From assembly GCA_037445375.1 (NCBI GenBank), contig JBBIKS010000038.1, positions 1-21,997 on the forward strand: a DNA stretch of 21,997 bases, in the 5' to 3' direction. This document shows, in pieces, positions 13,909-20,924 of the stretch. The translations under genes and the position numbers were made by a program. The notes beneath the pieces were generated by a model, which ran no database searches, was not told the origin of the DNA, and saw nothing but the letters and a program-made list of their open reading frames with translations. Numbering within the stretch: the stretch's first letter is position 1; each line of letters opens with the position of its first letter. The DNA is from DYHD01 sp037445375. GTDB lineage: Bacteria > Nitrospirota > Thermodesulfovibrionia > Thermodesulfovibrionales > Dissulfurispiraceae.

Positions 13909-15699
13909 TTATTCTTTAACCGTCAAAATAGACAGGAAAGCCTCTTGCGGAATTTCTATTCTGCCTATCTGTTTCATCTTTTTCTTGCCCTCTTTCTGCT
14001 TCTCAAGGAGCTTTCTTTTTCTTGTTATATCGCCGCCATAACATTTTGCAAGAACATTTTTTCTGAGTGCCTTGATGTTTTCCCTTGCTATTATTTTTCC
14101 TCCGATAGCCGCCTGAATAACTATCTCAAAAAGCTGTCTGGGAATCAGACTTCTTAACTTTTCCGCTATCTCCCTGCCTTTATAATATGCCCTTTCGTTG
14201 TGAACTATCAAGGATAAGGCATCTACAGGCTCCCCATTTAATAATATATTGAGCTTTACAAGGTCTGATTCTTTATACCCGATAAATTCATAGTCCATTG
14301 ATGCATAACCTCTTGAGAGCGACTTAAGTTTGTCATAAAAATCCCATAAGATTTCACTCAGCGGCAAGTCATATGAGACAATCACCCTTTCTTTGCTGAT
14401 AAATGAGAAGTCTTTCTGTATCCCTCTTTTGCCTTGGCACAATTCAAATATCTGCCCTAAACAAGACTGAGGGGCAAAAATAGTAACCTTCACATAAGGC
14501 TCTTCTATCTTGATAAATCTCTCAGGCAGGGAACTGGGATTGTCAATAAAAATCTCTTCTCCTGAAACTAAAAAAACCTTGTAGATGACTGTTGGGGCAG
14601 TACTGATGAGAGAAAGCCCAAATTCCCTCTCAAGCCTCTCCCTGATAATTTCCATGTGAAGAAGCCCAAGAAATCCGCATCTGAAGCCAAATCCCAATGC
14701 AGATGATATCTCATGTTCAAAAGTAAAAGAGGCATCATTCAGCCTGAGCTTGCCAAGGGCAGTTTTCAGATCTTCGTATTGAGCAGGCTCGGTAGGATAC
14801 AGACCACAGAAAACCATCGGTTTTACCTCTTTATAGCCGGGAAGAGGGTTTTCTACAGGCTTGGCTGCATCCGTAATTGTATCGCCGATTTTGGTATCGC
14901 TGATGGTTTTTATTGTAGCAATAACGTAACCGACATCTCCAGAGGTTAATTCTTTAACATCCGACATTTTAGGAGTAAAAACACCGACTCTTCCGACCTC
15001 GTATTCTTTATTTACAGCCATTAATTTAATCTTCATTCCAGATTTTATAACACCATCAAATACTCTCACCAAAATTACAACACCAAGATAATTATCAAAC
15101 CATGAATCAAAGATAAGCGCCTTGAGAGGTTTGGCATCTGAACCGTGAGGCGGATGGATTTTTTTGACTATTGCCTCTAATACTTCCTTTGTCCCTTCAC
15201 CTGTCTTAGCACTCGTATAAACTGCCTCAGAGCAGTCTATGCCGATAAATTCCTCTATCTGTCTTTTGATATTTTCAGGCTGTGCAGCAGGAAGATCTAT
15301 TTTGTTTATAACAGGGATGATTTCATGATTATGTTCAATTGATAGATAAGCATTTGCGAGTGTTTGAGCCTCCACCCCCTGTGTTGCATCAACTATTAGA
15401 AGACTCCCCTCGCAAGATGCAAGGCTTCTGGATACCTCATAGGAAAAATCTACATGACCAGGCGTGTCAATAAGATTAAGAATGTATGTATTTCCGTCAT
15501 CAGCTTTATAATTCAACCTGACGGCATGAGCCTTGATAGTAATGCCCCTTTCTCTTTCGAGGTCCATAGAATCTAAAACCTGTGCTACCATATCCCTCGA
15601 ACTGACAGCACCTGTATGTTCAAGAAGCCTATCGGCAAGGGTAGATTTACCGTGGTCTATATGAGCTATTATCGAAAAATTTCTTATATTTTTTTGCAT
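13909..15699 (-). CDS. lepA: Elongation factor 4 (LepA)
   Basis: A ribosome-dependent translational GTPase that back-translocates or remodels stalled ribosomes. The 596-residue length is standard. Domain order is clear: the GTPase domain with G1 AHIDHGKSTL (12-21), then DTPGH and NKID. EF-G-like domains II, III and V follow (ALGFGFRCGFLGLLHMEI is characteristic). The unique C-terminal domain ends KRKLLEKQKEGKKKMKQIGR and IPQEAFLSIL. The start at 15699 has only a weak upstream AAGAT. It lies 41 bases after the ROK kinase stop and 24 bases before lepB. Confidence 0.98.
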   Translation of the reverse strand: MQKNIRNFSIIAHIDHGKSTLADRLLEHTGAVSSRDMVAQVLDSMDLERERGITIKAHAVRLNYKADDGNTYILNLIDTPGHVDFSYEVSRSLASCEGSLLIVDATQGVEAQTLANAYLSIEHNHEIIPVINKIDLPAAQPENIKRQIEEFIGIDCSEAVYTSAKTGEGTKEVLEAIVKKIHPPHGSDAKPLKALIFDSWFDNYLGVVILVRVFDGVIKSGMKIKLMAVNKEYEVGRVGVFTPKMSDVKELTSGDVGYVIATIKTISDTKIGDTITDAAKPVENPLPGYKEVKPMVFCGLYPTEPAQYEDLKTALGKLRLNDASFTFEHEISSALGFGFRCGFLGLLHMEIIRERLEREFGLSLISTAPTVIYKVFLVSGEEIFIDNPSSLPERFIKIEEPYVKVTIFAPQSCLGQIFELCQGKRGIQKDFSFISKERVIVSYDLPLSEILWDFYDKLKSLSRGYASMDYEFIGYKESDLVKLNILLNGEPVDALSLIVHNERAYYKGREIAEKLRSLIPRQLFEIVIQAAIGGKIIARENIKALRKNVLAKCYGGDITRKRKLLEKQKEGKKKMKQIGRIEIPQEAFLSILTVKE

Positions 15700-15740
15700 A
15701 AATATCTTAATTTAGTCTTAATTCAGTGTATTTTAGAACT

Positions 15741-16679
15741 TTAAATATGGTTAAATCTCTTAAAGACAAGGGATGCAGCACCTATAATCCCTGCATCATC
15801 ACCTAAAATAGAGGGGAGAATCCTTGTTTTCTCAGAAAGCTCACTCAGAGCTCTCCTTGAAGCCTCTTTTATAGCATGTTCAATATAGATATTCCATGAA
15901 CCGACAAGCCCTCCTGTGAGGATTATGGCTTCGGGACTAAAAATATTAATTGCACTTGCCAGCCCCACGCCAAGATTTCTTCCAGCCTCCTTGAGGGCAT
16001 TTCTGGACAGCGCATCGCCTTCAAGAGCAGATTTATAAATATCCTCAGCGGTAATCTTGAAGTAATTACCGTTATAAAGGCTGGATAAGATGCTCTCTGT
16101 GCCATTTTTTATATGAGAGGTTGCATATTCTACAATTGCCGTTGCTGATGCGTGGGCTTCAAGACACCCGATATTACCACATGAACACTTATTTCCATTA
16201 GGATTAATCGTAATATGTCCTATTTCGGCAGAGATCGGCAATAATTCATTTTTTATAACAACCCCGCCGCCTATGCCAGTTCCGAGAGTGAACATAACAA
16301 AATTTGTATAGTCCTTCCCGGCACCCGAAATATTTTCACCAAAAGCTGCGGCATTTGCATCATTCTCAATCAAGACAGGAAACCTATGCCTTGCTAAAAT
16401 CTCAGAAATTAAATTAACCCCGTTTAATTCTTTTATATTAGGAGACTTTACGACTGTGCCGCTTTCCCTATCTATGATTCCAGCAACAGCAATGCCTATT
16501 CCTAAAATCTCATCCGGATACCATTCATAAATCTCATCGAGTAATTTGTGCATTGTGTTAAAAGGTTCATTGCCTGTCGGTTCTTTAAGTTTAAGCAAAA
16601 TCTCACTATTTCGCTTTACTAAAGCTATCCTTATATTAGTACCGCCAATATCTAGACCTATAGCATATTTTTTTTCCAA
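15741..16679 (-). CDS. ROK-family glucokinase
   Basis: An ATP-dependent sugar kinase, most likely glucokinase, acting in the cytoplasm. The 312-residue product has the N-terminal phosphate-binding IGLDIGGTN (7-15), the catalytic aspartate D107 in ENDANAAAFGE, and the glycine-rich TLGTGIGGGV (131-140). It also has the ROK zinc motif: H155 in AEIGH plus C165, C167 and C172 in CSCGNIGCLE. The AEIGH sequence fits glucokinase better than the ROK transcriptional repressors, and there is no N-terminal HTH. The start codon is TTG at 16679: no in-frame ATG lies nearby, the frame begins LEKKYAIGLDIGGTN, and a G-rich stretch (AAAGGGGGG) sits just upstream. An extended -10 promoter lies about 30 bases upstream. 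It is the first gene of a probable kinase-lepA-lepB unit. Confidence 0.92.
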   Translation of the reverse strand: MEKKYAIGLDIGGTNIRIALVKRNSEILLKLKEPTGNEPFNTMHKLLDEIYEWYPDEILGIGIAVAGIIDRESGTVVKSPNIKELNGVNLISEILARHRFPVLIENDANAAAFGENISGAGKDYTNFVMFTLGTGIGGGVVIKNELLPISAEIGHITINPNGNKCSCGNIGCLEAHASATAIVEYATSHIKNGTESILSSLYNGNYFKITAEDIYKSALEGDALSRNALKEAGRNLGVGLASAINIFSPEAIILTGGLVGSWNIYIEHAIKEASRRALSELSEKTRILPSILGDDAGIIGAASLVFKRFNHI

Positions 16680-16708
16680 AATACCCCCCTTTCTGAAAAC
16701 AGCTTTAT

Positions 16709-16717
16709 ATTATAACA
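16709..16717 (-). promoter_or_regulatory. Extended -10 promoter candidate for the ROK kinase gene
   Basis: The minus strand reads TGTTATAAT, a perfect TGn extended -10 element, about 30 bases before the TTG start at 16679. No good -35 is visible, which is usual for extended -10 promoters. A G-rich ribosome-binding stretch follows. Confidence 0.45.
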
Positions 16718-16825
16718 GAAAGATTGAAGATTTTGAGTTAAATTGAGCGATTCTTAATTAAGAAAACATAATAACATATTGAAATAATTATCAAAACCAT
16801 CACCTGTCTATATCAAGGAGATAGG

Positions 16826-16903
16826 ATGTTTTTCTATTTTGATGCGACTCTCAGGCGGGTTAGGTGGGCAGGAGAAAAAACGCTCTATTTAGATTTAATG
16901 TAA
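16826..16903 (+). CDS. Candidate micro-ORF, 25 residues
   Basis: The AAGGAG at 16815-16820 lies five bases before ATG 16826, which opens 25 codons (MFFYFDATLRRVRWAGEKTL and five more) to TAA at 16901. The ribosome binding site is the best on the plus strand in this spacer. The peptide is short, lacks any recognised motif and contains a run of G tracts in the DNA. It may be a fragment of a lost gene or a chance occurrence. Confidence 0.2.
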   Translation: MFFYFDATLRRVRWAGEKTLYLDLM

Positions 16904-17029
16904 CATAAAAGAATGACCTACAAACAGAGATGCCAACCTGCACTCAACATTTTGGAGCCTAAAAAACAGGCATTTCAACTTAATAAATCTTTTATTTAAG
17001 CCATTTTATATCGACAAGATCGGCAATCT

Positions 17030-17078
17030 CATAGAATATCTGCACAATTTTCTATTATCATCTCAACGATATTCTATG
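17030..17078. repeat. 11-base perfect inverted repeat
   Basis: CATAGAATATC (17030-17040) and GATATTCTATG (17068-17078) pair perfectly around a 27-base loop. It lies next to the degenerate palindromic repeat at 17082 and is probably part of the same eroded repeat cluster. Confidence 0.5.
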
Positions 17079-17081
17079 ATT

Positions 17082-17128
17082 CGTCATGACTAAGAAATCT
17101 TAGATTTTCCCTTGCGGTCGAAATGACG
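17082..17128. repeat. Dispersed palindromic repeat, copy C (degenerate)
   Basis: It begins CGTCAT and ends CGAAATGACG, with AAGAAATCTTAGATTTT in the centre. It shares the CGAAATG end and the GAAATCT core with the copies at 1326-1383 and 18578-18636 but is shorter. Confidence 0.5.
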
Positions 17129-17177
17129 ATTATTGATTGATGCTGCAGTGATTTTTCAGCTTATATAAATAAAGGGT

Positions 17178-17219
17178 ATAAAAAACTAACTCTCACACCA
17201 TCAAGATATGAGAGTTAGT
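17178..17219 (-). terminator. Rho-independent terminator of the OmpA-like lipoprotein gene
   Basis: On the minus strand a perfect 10-base stem CTAACTCTCA/TGAGAGTTAG (arms at 17209-17218 and 17186-17195) with a 13-base loop is followed at once by TTTTTTATA. It starts about 13 bases after the stop codon of the gene at 17232. Although AT-rich, it has the full stem plus U-tract form. Confidence 0.85.
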
Positions 17220-17231
17220 AATATAAGAAAA

Positions 17232-17975
17232 TCAATTTTTGGGTTCTTCTGGCAGCTGCGGTATCTGGTCTGTTTCGTAAAATGCAATTATCCTTGTATG
17301 CTGATATCTCTGATGCTCCTTCATTGTTACATTTTTTGGGGCATAAATGTCGCCTGTACCGTATATCTTAAAAAATTGATGCGGCACATTGATAAGATAT
17401 TTATCAATAACATCAACAACGACTTCTGAACGTTTTTTCCCTAATTTTTCATTAATTTTCTGATTACCAATAGCAGATGCACTCCCGATAGAAATCAAAA
17501 GAACCTTCCTGCCCTTGCTTTCACGGGCTAAATAGTCAGTAAAATTCACAAGTCTTTGAAACTCGTGAGAGCCTTTCTGTAAATCACTTGAGCCTACAGA
17601 GAAAAATATTGTTATTGCTCCTGTTCCCTGATTCTTTGAGAGCTTCTCTATCATTTTTAAAGATTTTTCCGCTGTCTCAAGATTTTTTTGCTGAGAAGCC
17701 ATTATTGCTTCCTGATTGGCAAGAGATTTCTTGCTGAGCTTTTTCAATTCATCCATTTCCTGCATAGCCATGTTATGAGAGTCAACAAAAATCTGAGCAA
17801 GTGCAGTTGCCTGTTCCTTTGAGGCACCTCCTAAAATAGTTCCATTAGGGAATACTATCTCTTTTTTAGCTCCTGAAGTATCCATCATATGCAGTTGTTT
17901 AGTCTCTCCTGCACATCCGACCAAAAAAGAAAAAATAAGTACTAAAAAAATGACATGAAATAAACTCTTATACAT
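17232..17975 (-). CDS. Lipoprotein with degenerate OmpA-like C-terminal domain
   Basis: The 247-residue protein has a hydrophobic signal (residues 6-20) ending in the lipobox LVGC, with lipidated Cys21, so it should be membrane-anchored and face the periplasm. Residues about 50-115 form a helical, probably coiled-coil stretch rich in Gln, Glu, Lys and Ser. The C-terminal domain (about 120-235) has the OmpA/MotB layout: a beta strand AITIFFSVGSSDL, then ISIGSASAIG, then INEKLGKKRSEVVVDVI. The family Asn (N175) and Arg (R182) remain, but the diaminopimelate-binding Asp of the usual G-x-T-D segment is Ser167. Peptidoglycan binding may therefore be weak or lost. AGGAGG precedes the ATG. The gene stands alone with its own terminator. 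The specific role is unknown. Confidence 0.85.
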   Translation of the reverse strand: MYKSLFHVIFLVLIFSFLVGCAGETKQLHMMDTSGAKKEIVFPNGTILGGASKEQATALAQIFVDSHNMAMQEMDELKKLSKKSLANQEAIMASQQKNLETAEKSLKMIEKLSKNQGTGAITIFFSVGSSDLQKGSHEFQRLVNFTDYLARESKGRKVLLISIGSASAIGNQKINEKLGKKRSEVVVDVIDKYLINVPHQFFKIYGTGDIYAPKNVTMKEHQRYQHTRIIAFYETDQIPQLPEEPKN

Positions 17976-18070
17976 TCCATCCTCCTTAAAGTTTGTTGTA
18001 GAGATATAAACTCTGCATTCATAAGTTTCTTATATATTATTGCAACAAATAAATATAAAGCAATATTTAT

Positions 18071-18136
18071 ACCCCCCCTGCCTTCCCCCTTGTCTCTGCG
18101 TGTCCTCACGTAGGACAAGGGGAAGGCAGGGGGGGT
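18071..18136. repeat. Large GC-rich palindrome, 23-bp stem
   Basis: Left arm 18071-18094 and right arm 18114-18136 pair over 23 bases with a single bulged C, around a 19-base loop. Arms start ACCCCCCCTGCC and end GGCAGGGGGGGT. It is by far the most GC-rich stretch of its surroundings. It would form a very stable hairpin or cruciform and could halt transcription from either direction, though no T-tract follows. Confidence 0.75.
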
Positions 18137-18295
18137 GGACTTTATAAACAGACTATTAATAGAGCAAATGGTGTGCCAAAAAGACAACATATTTATTAGC
18201 ACCTTGATAATCAAACAAATTCATTGCTTTAAAGCTCTGGGGATAAACTCTTGAGAAAGGTTTTTTGTATGAATATTCAAACACTTATAAAGTCC
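18137..18295. repeat. Possible MITE-like segment with 11-base inverted ends
   Basis: GGACTTTATAA at 18137-18147 recurs as TTATAAAGTCC at 18285-18295, bounding 159 bases with no gene. The ends are AT-rich, so chance is possible. The left end abuts the GC palindrome exactly. Confidence 0.3.
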
Positions 18296-18455
18296 AAAAC
18301 TTGGATAATATGGTTAATTCTGTCGAAAATTCAATGTTCTTTGTATATATGCAATTCAATACAACAAAGAAAAGGGGTAGCAATATCTTCCAAAGTGCCA
18401 TAAAAAGGATAATCTACATAGAGTCTGTCCATAAAGCATGATTTTCATAAGAAAC

Positions 18456-18530
18456 CGTAATTCCCGCGAAAGCAAAACCACAGTGTTTTCAAGTGTTTCT
18501 GGATGCCAGACTAAAGGCTTCTGGCATGAC
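18456..18530. repeat. Decayed 'CGTCATTCCCGCGAAAGCGG'-type dispersed repeat
   Basis: CGTAATTCCCGCGAAAGC (18456-18473) is followed by CAGTGTTTTCAAGTGTTTCTGG. A hairpin TGCCAGA/TCTGGCA (18504-18510, 18520-18526) ends in CATGAC. This matches, with substitutions, a palindromic repeat class common in deltaproteobacterial and related genomes, in which the left half normally pairs with GGGAATCCAG. Here that pairing has decayed. Confidence 0.55.
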
Positions 18531-18577
18531 AAAAATTAAAATGATAGTTTATAAAGTAAATAAATCCGCGCTGTTAT

Positions 18578-18636
18578 CATTCCGACTGAGGGGAGGAATC
18601 TTTAAAAATGTTAGATTTCTCGCTCTGTTCGAAATG
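18578..18636. repeat. Dispersed palindromic repeat, copy B (best preserved)
   Basis: It runs from CATTCCGACTGAGGGGAGGA to CGCTCTGTTCGAAATG. It matches the reverse complement of 1326-1383 over its full length. The ends CATTCCGA and TTCGAAATG are near-inverted repeats, and the centre GAATCTTT...AGATTTC also pairs. Confidence 0.75.
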
Positions 18637-18734
18637 CAATTTATAAGTAGACACTAATTAGATTGGGTACCGCCGTATTTCTTAACCTGCAAGACCTTTG
18701 ATATCTCTATAGTCAAGTAATTTATTAATCTTGC

Positions 18735-19808
18735 TTATTTTATATCCCCAGTCAAGGCTTTCTTTAAATCGTCAGAATTATACAACCCATCTATCTTCCT
18801 AAATGTATATCCGAGTCCTTTGCAATTATCACACCCATTAGTATCACAGAAAATGCATTTTTCAGGAGCATACATTTTTACATAATAATCCTGAAAGCCT
18901 TCAGGGGCTGAATCAACTGTATATATTACTTTATTGTAATTAATTCTTTTGCCACTTATTGAAATGTAAGGATATCCGTAAACTGGCCTTTCACAATATA
19001 TCAGATTCTCGATCTCGGAGCTTTGCATATCTGAAAAGGTAGTCTCATCAGGTAAAATTAATCCATTCATTCCCAAAATAGCGGGATACATTATATCATC
19101 AATCTTATTTATCAATGGATAGACTGAAAAAATAATTCTCTCGAAGTTATCGCAGATATTATATATAAAAGAGATTTGGAGCAAATCAAGTGTCCTAAAA
19201 ACATCTTCTTTTTTCACATCAATATCTATCTTTACAATCTTATTTAAAATGCCGTTTCCATAGATACTAACCGCGCAACTATGTTCTCTTATAATAATAT
19301 CTATCCTGTAAAAAGATGTGTCTTTAATTTTCTCTAAGATATCTTGAAGAATGGAAAGAAGAGAAGGAACTGCTTCCTTTTTGAAAAATTTTGTTAAGGC
19401 TTGTTCTATCTTTTTTCCCTCTCCAATTGAAACATTAATTTTTTTATTTAAGGTATTTTCGATAAATGCAAGGGCAGCGTAGTTAAAAATATCATCCGTT
19501 ACAATACAAATCTCATCATCCGTCTCGAATAAAGGCAAAATCCTATTTTCAAAAAGATAATTCTTCGGCAATTTTACAATCAAATCATTGTCAATCTCTA
19601 CATGCTCTATAATTATAAATGGTATGTCAAATTGCTTACTAAGAACCCACTGCACATTTTCCTCGGTTATCTTGCCTATCTTGGCAAGTGTTTCACCCAA
19701 CTTCAGCCCCATTAACTTCTGCAGCTTCAATCCCTCATTTAAATCCTCTTCATTTATAAGACCATATTGCATAAATAGTGAGCCTATTTTCTTTTTTTCC
19801 TCGCTCAT
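18735..19808 (-). CDS. GspE/PilB-related protein lacking the ATPase core
   Basis: Residues about 8-70 (counted from the upstream Met) match the GspE/PilB/MshE N-terminal domain: IGSLFMQYGLINEEDLNEGL, KLGETLAKIGKITEENV, then SKQFDIPFI. The second half of that domain follows (ILPLF...ICIVTDD, to about 143). In MshE this domain binds cyclic di-GMP. Near the C-terminus is a Cys4 knuckle, CIFCDTNGCDNCKGLGYTFR (C319, C322, C327, C330), like the zinc motif of GspE/PilB. The intervening 150-310 region has no Walker A, Walker B, Asp or His box, so the secretion-ATPase core is missing or unrecognisable. Two adjacent ATGs (19811, 19808) follow AAGGAG; the second has better spacing and gives 357 residues. 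It is the last gene of a three-gene unit with a TPR lipoprotein and a C39-like peptidase. A regulatory or c-di-GMP-sensing role is inference. Confidence 0.75.
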   Translation of the reverse strand: MSEEKKKIGSLFMQYGLINEEDLNEGLKLQKLMGLKLGETLAKIGKITEENVQWVLSKQFDIPFIIIEHVEIDNDLIVKLPKNYLFENRILPLFETDDEICIVTDDIFNYAALAFIENTLNKKINVSIGEGKKIEQALTKFFKKEAVPSLLSILQDILEKIKDTSFYRIDIIIREHSCAVSIYGNGILNKIVKIDIDVKKEDVFRTLDLLQISFIYNICDNFERIIFSVYPLINKIDDIMYPAILGMNGLILPDETTFSDMQSSEIENLIYCERPVYGYPYISISGKRINYNKVIYTVDSAPEGFQDYYVKMYAPEKCIFCDTNGCDNCKGLGYTFRKIDGLYNSDDLKKALTGDIK

Positions 19809-19840
19809 CATTAACTCCTTATATTTCTTGGGTATGTTTA

Positions 19841-20323
19841 CTAAGGTTGTCTTAATCCCCTTATTTTTTTCAATGTATCCAGATAAACCTCCTTTTTTTC
19901 AGGGTTCAACTCTACAGCCTTTAACGCCAAAGATTCCGCCTCAACGATGTTTTCCCGTTTAAGATAATATATCCATGCAAGGTTATTATAAGCATCAGCA
20001 TTCTCGGGGTTCTCTTTGATAGCTTTTTTATAATATCTTTCAGCACCCTCAAAATCATTTTTTAGAAAATAGGCATTTCCAAGATATAAAAAAGCAACGG
20101 GACTTTTTTTTGCAGCGATTTCATACTCTTTTATTGCGTTATCCAACTGCCCTTTTTTTTCATAAGCCACACCGAGCGCAATATGTTCTTCAAGAGTCAG
20201 CTTATCATCAAGGATTATGATTCGCGGCAGTGAACAGCCAGAAAGCAAAAGGCAATTAGCAATAAATATTGCTGTAATATAAACTCTAATAAATCGAAAA
20301 TTAAAAAAATAATCCAGAAACAT
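19841..20323 (-). CDS. TPR-repeat lipoprotein
   Basis: From the ATG at 20323 the 160-residue product begins with a hydrophobic signal (FIRVYITAIFIANCLL) ending in the lipobox LLSGC. It is therefore predicted to be a lipoprotein. The mature part has about three tetratricopeptide repeats: LGVAYEKKGQLDNAIKEYEI, LGNAYFLKNDFEGAERYYKKAIKENP and AYNNLAWIYYLKRENIVEAE. A C-terminal ALKAVELNPEKKEVYLDTL helix pair caps them. The frame opens upstream to an ATG at 20389, but that start would bury the signal peptide and overlap the peptidase gene by 49 bases. From 20323 the gap to the peptidase stop is 17 bases. TPR proteins are docking scaffolds. Here a partner role for the upstream peptidase is suggested by the fusion of the two domains in PA2778-type proteins. 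Confidence 0.85.
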   Translation of the reverse strand: MFLDYFFNFRFIRVYITAIFIANCLLLSGCSLPRIIILDDKLTLEEHIALGVAYEKKGQLDNAIKEYEIAAKKSPVAFLYLGNAYFLKNDFEGAERYYKKAIKENPENADAYNNLAWIYYLKRENIVEAESLALKAVELNPEKKEVYLDTLKKIRGLRQP

Positions 20324-20340
20324 TTTAGATCCAGAATGTA

Positions 20341-20874
20341 CTAATCCTGCTTTTTTACTAATAACGTCCAGTAATTCGTCTTTCCCCATGCCTTAACAAA
20401 ATCTTCTGTATCTATAAATTGCTGTTCAGCTTTATCTGAATTAACTATGACTCCATAATCATTATACCCTATTATAACCATGAAATGATTATGCTGATAA
20501 AATAAAAAGCCATAATCTAAGAGCACAATAATTGGATAGCCGCTGTTAATATTAGCCTTCAAATCATTCATGCTCCCAGCGTATTGCATAGCTCTAAACC
20601 CCTTATTTTTAACGTATATAACCATATCCAGCCCGAGAGTCCCTTTAGCGGATTTGCTGAAGATATCATCAGCTATTTTGTCAGGGGTAATATCAAGGCC
20701 ATGATAATTCATAACCCCCGCAAGAGAAGAAGGTCCGCATTGATATTCCTGCTGGGGATAAAATGGGACATTCTTTAATATCCTGCTATTAGAGTTATGC
20801 TGAATATAAGAACTTGAACACGAAAAAGCAAAAAAGAATATAATTAAATAAATGAATCTGTTTATTGATAACAT
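20341..20874 (-). CDS. C39-like cysteine peptidase lipoprotein (PA2778-like)
   Basis: The 177-residue protein has a signal peptide with lipobox AFSC (Cys19). A papain-like C39 peptidase domain follows: NVPFYPQQEYQCGPSSLAGV places the catalytic Cys46 after the oxyanion Gln45, HNHFMVIIGYND gives His130, and VNSDKAE offers Asp147 (or Asn145) as the third residue. C39 peptidases usually cleave after double-glycine leaders inside ABC exporters. This stand-alone, exported lipidated form resembles the PA2778 family, where the domain is fused to TPR repeats. Here the TPR part is a separate lipoprotein encoded 17 bases downstream. There is no ABC transporter, bacteriocin or double-glycine precursor gene in the window, so the substrate is unknown. 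The gene is divergent from the DUF523 gene, with 50 bases between the starts. Confidence 0.87.
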   Translation of the reverse strand: MLSINRFIYLIIFFFAFSCSSSYIQHNSNSRILKNVPFYPQQEYQCGPSSLAGVMNYHGLDITPDKIADDIFSKSAKGTLGLDMVIYVKNKGFRAMQYAGSMNDLKANINSGYPIIVLLDYGFLFYQHNHFMVIIGYNDYGVIVNSDKAEQQFIDTEDFVKAWGKTNYWTLLVKKQD

Positions 20875-20924
20875 TTGAACAACCCTAAATATTTATTACT
20901 ATTATATTTAATGGGAGATAAAAT

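Larger units (their letters stand above)
16718..17177. other. Gene-poor spacer with a doubtful micro-ORF and decayed repeats
   Basis: There is no conserved gene. The contents are a 25-codon frame with a good ribosome binding site (16826-16903), a G-rich tract within it, an 11-base inverted repeat at 17030-17078 and a degenerate palindromic repeat at 17082-17128. Confidence 0.5.
17976..18734. other. 760-base gene-free region of decayed repeats
   Basis: No supported gene. A 90-codon minus-strand frame at 17942-18214 is a translation of the hairpin at 18071-18136. In order the region holds that large GC-rich palindrome, a weak inverted-repeat-bounded segment 18137-18295, a CGTAATTCCCGCGAAAGC-type repeat at 18456-18530 and a well-preserved palindromic repeat at 18578-18636. 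The promoter of the OmpA-like gene should lie near 17980-18070, but I could not fix it. Confidence 0.6.

Noticed and set aside
16826..16903. Riboswitch in the G-rich stretch of the spacer
   Set aside because: I could not match it to a known riboswitch core, and no downstream plus-strand gene exists for it to control.
17942..18214. 90-codon minus-strand frame across the GC-rich palindrome
   Set aside because: It overlaps the start of the OmpA-like gene and is read through the hairpin; no ribosome binding site or domain.
20389..20389. Upstream ATG start for the TPR protein
   Set aside because: It would add 22 residues before a clear lipoprotein signal peptide and overlap the peptidase gene. 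The ATG at 20323 is better supported.
20341..20874. Bacteriocin maturation locus based on the C39 domain
   Set aside because: No ABC exporter, accessory protein or double-glycine precursor is present. The peptidase is a lipidated stand-alone form.
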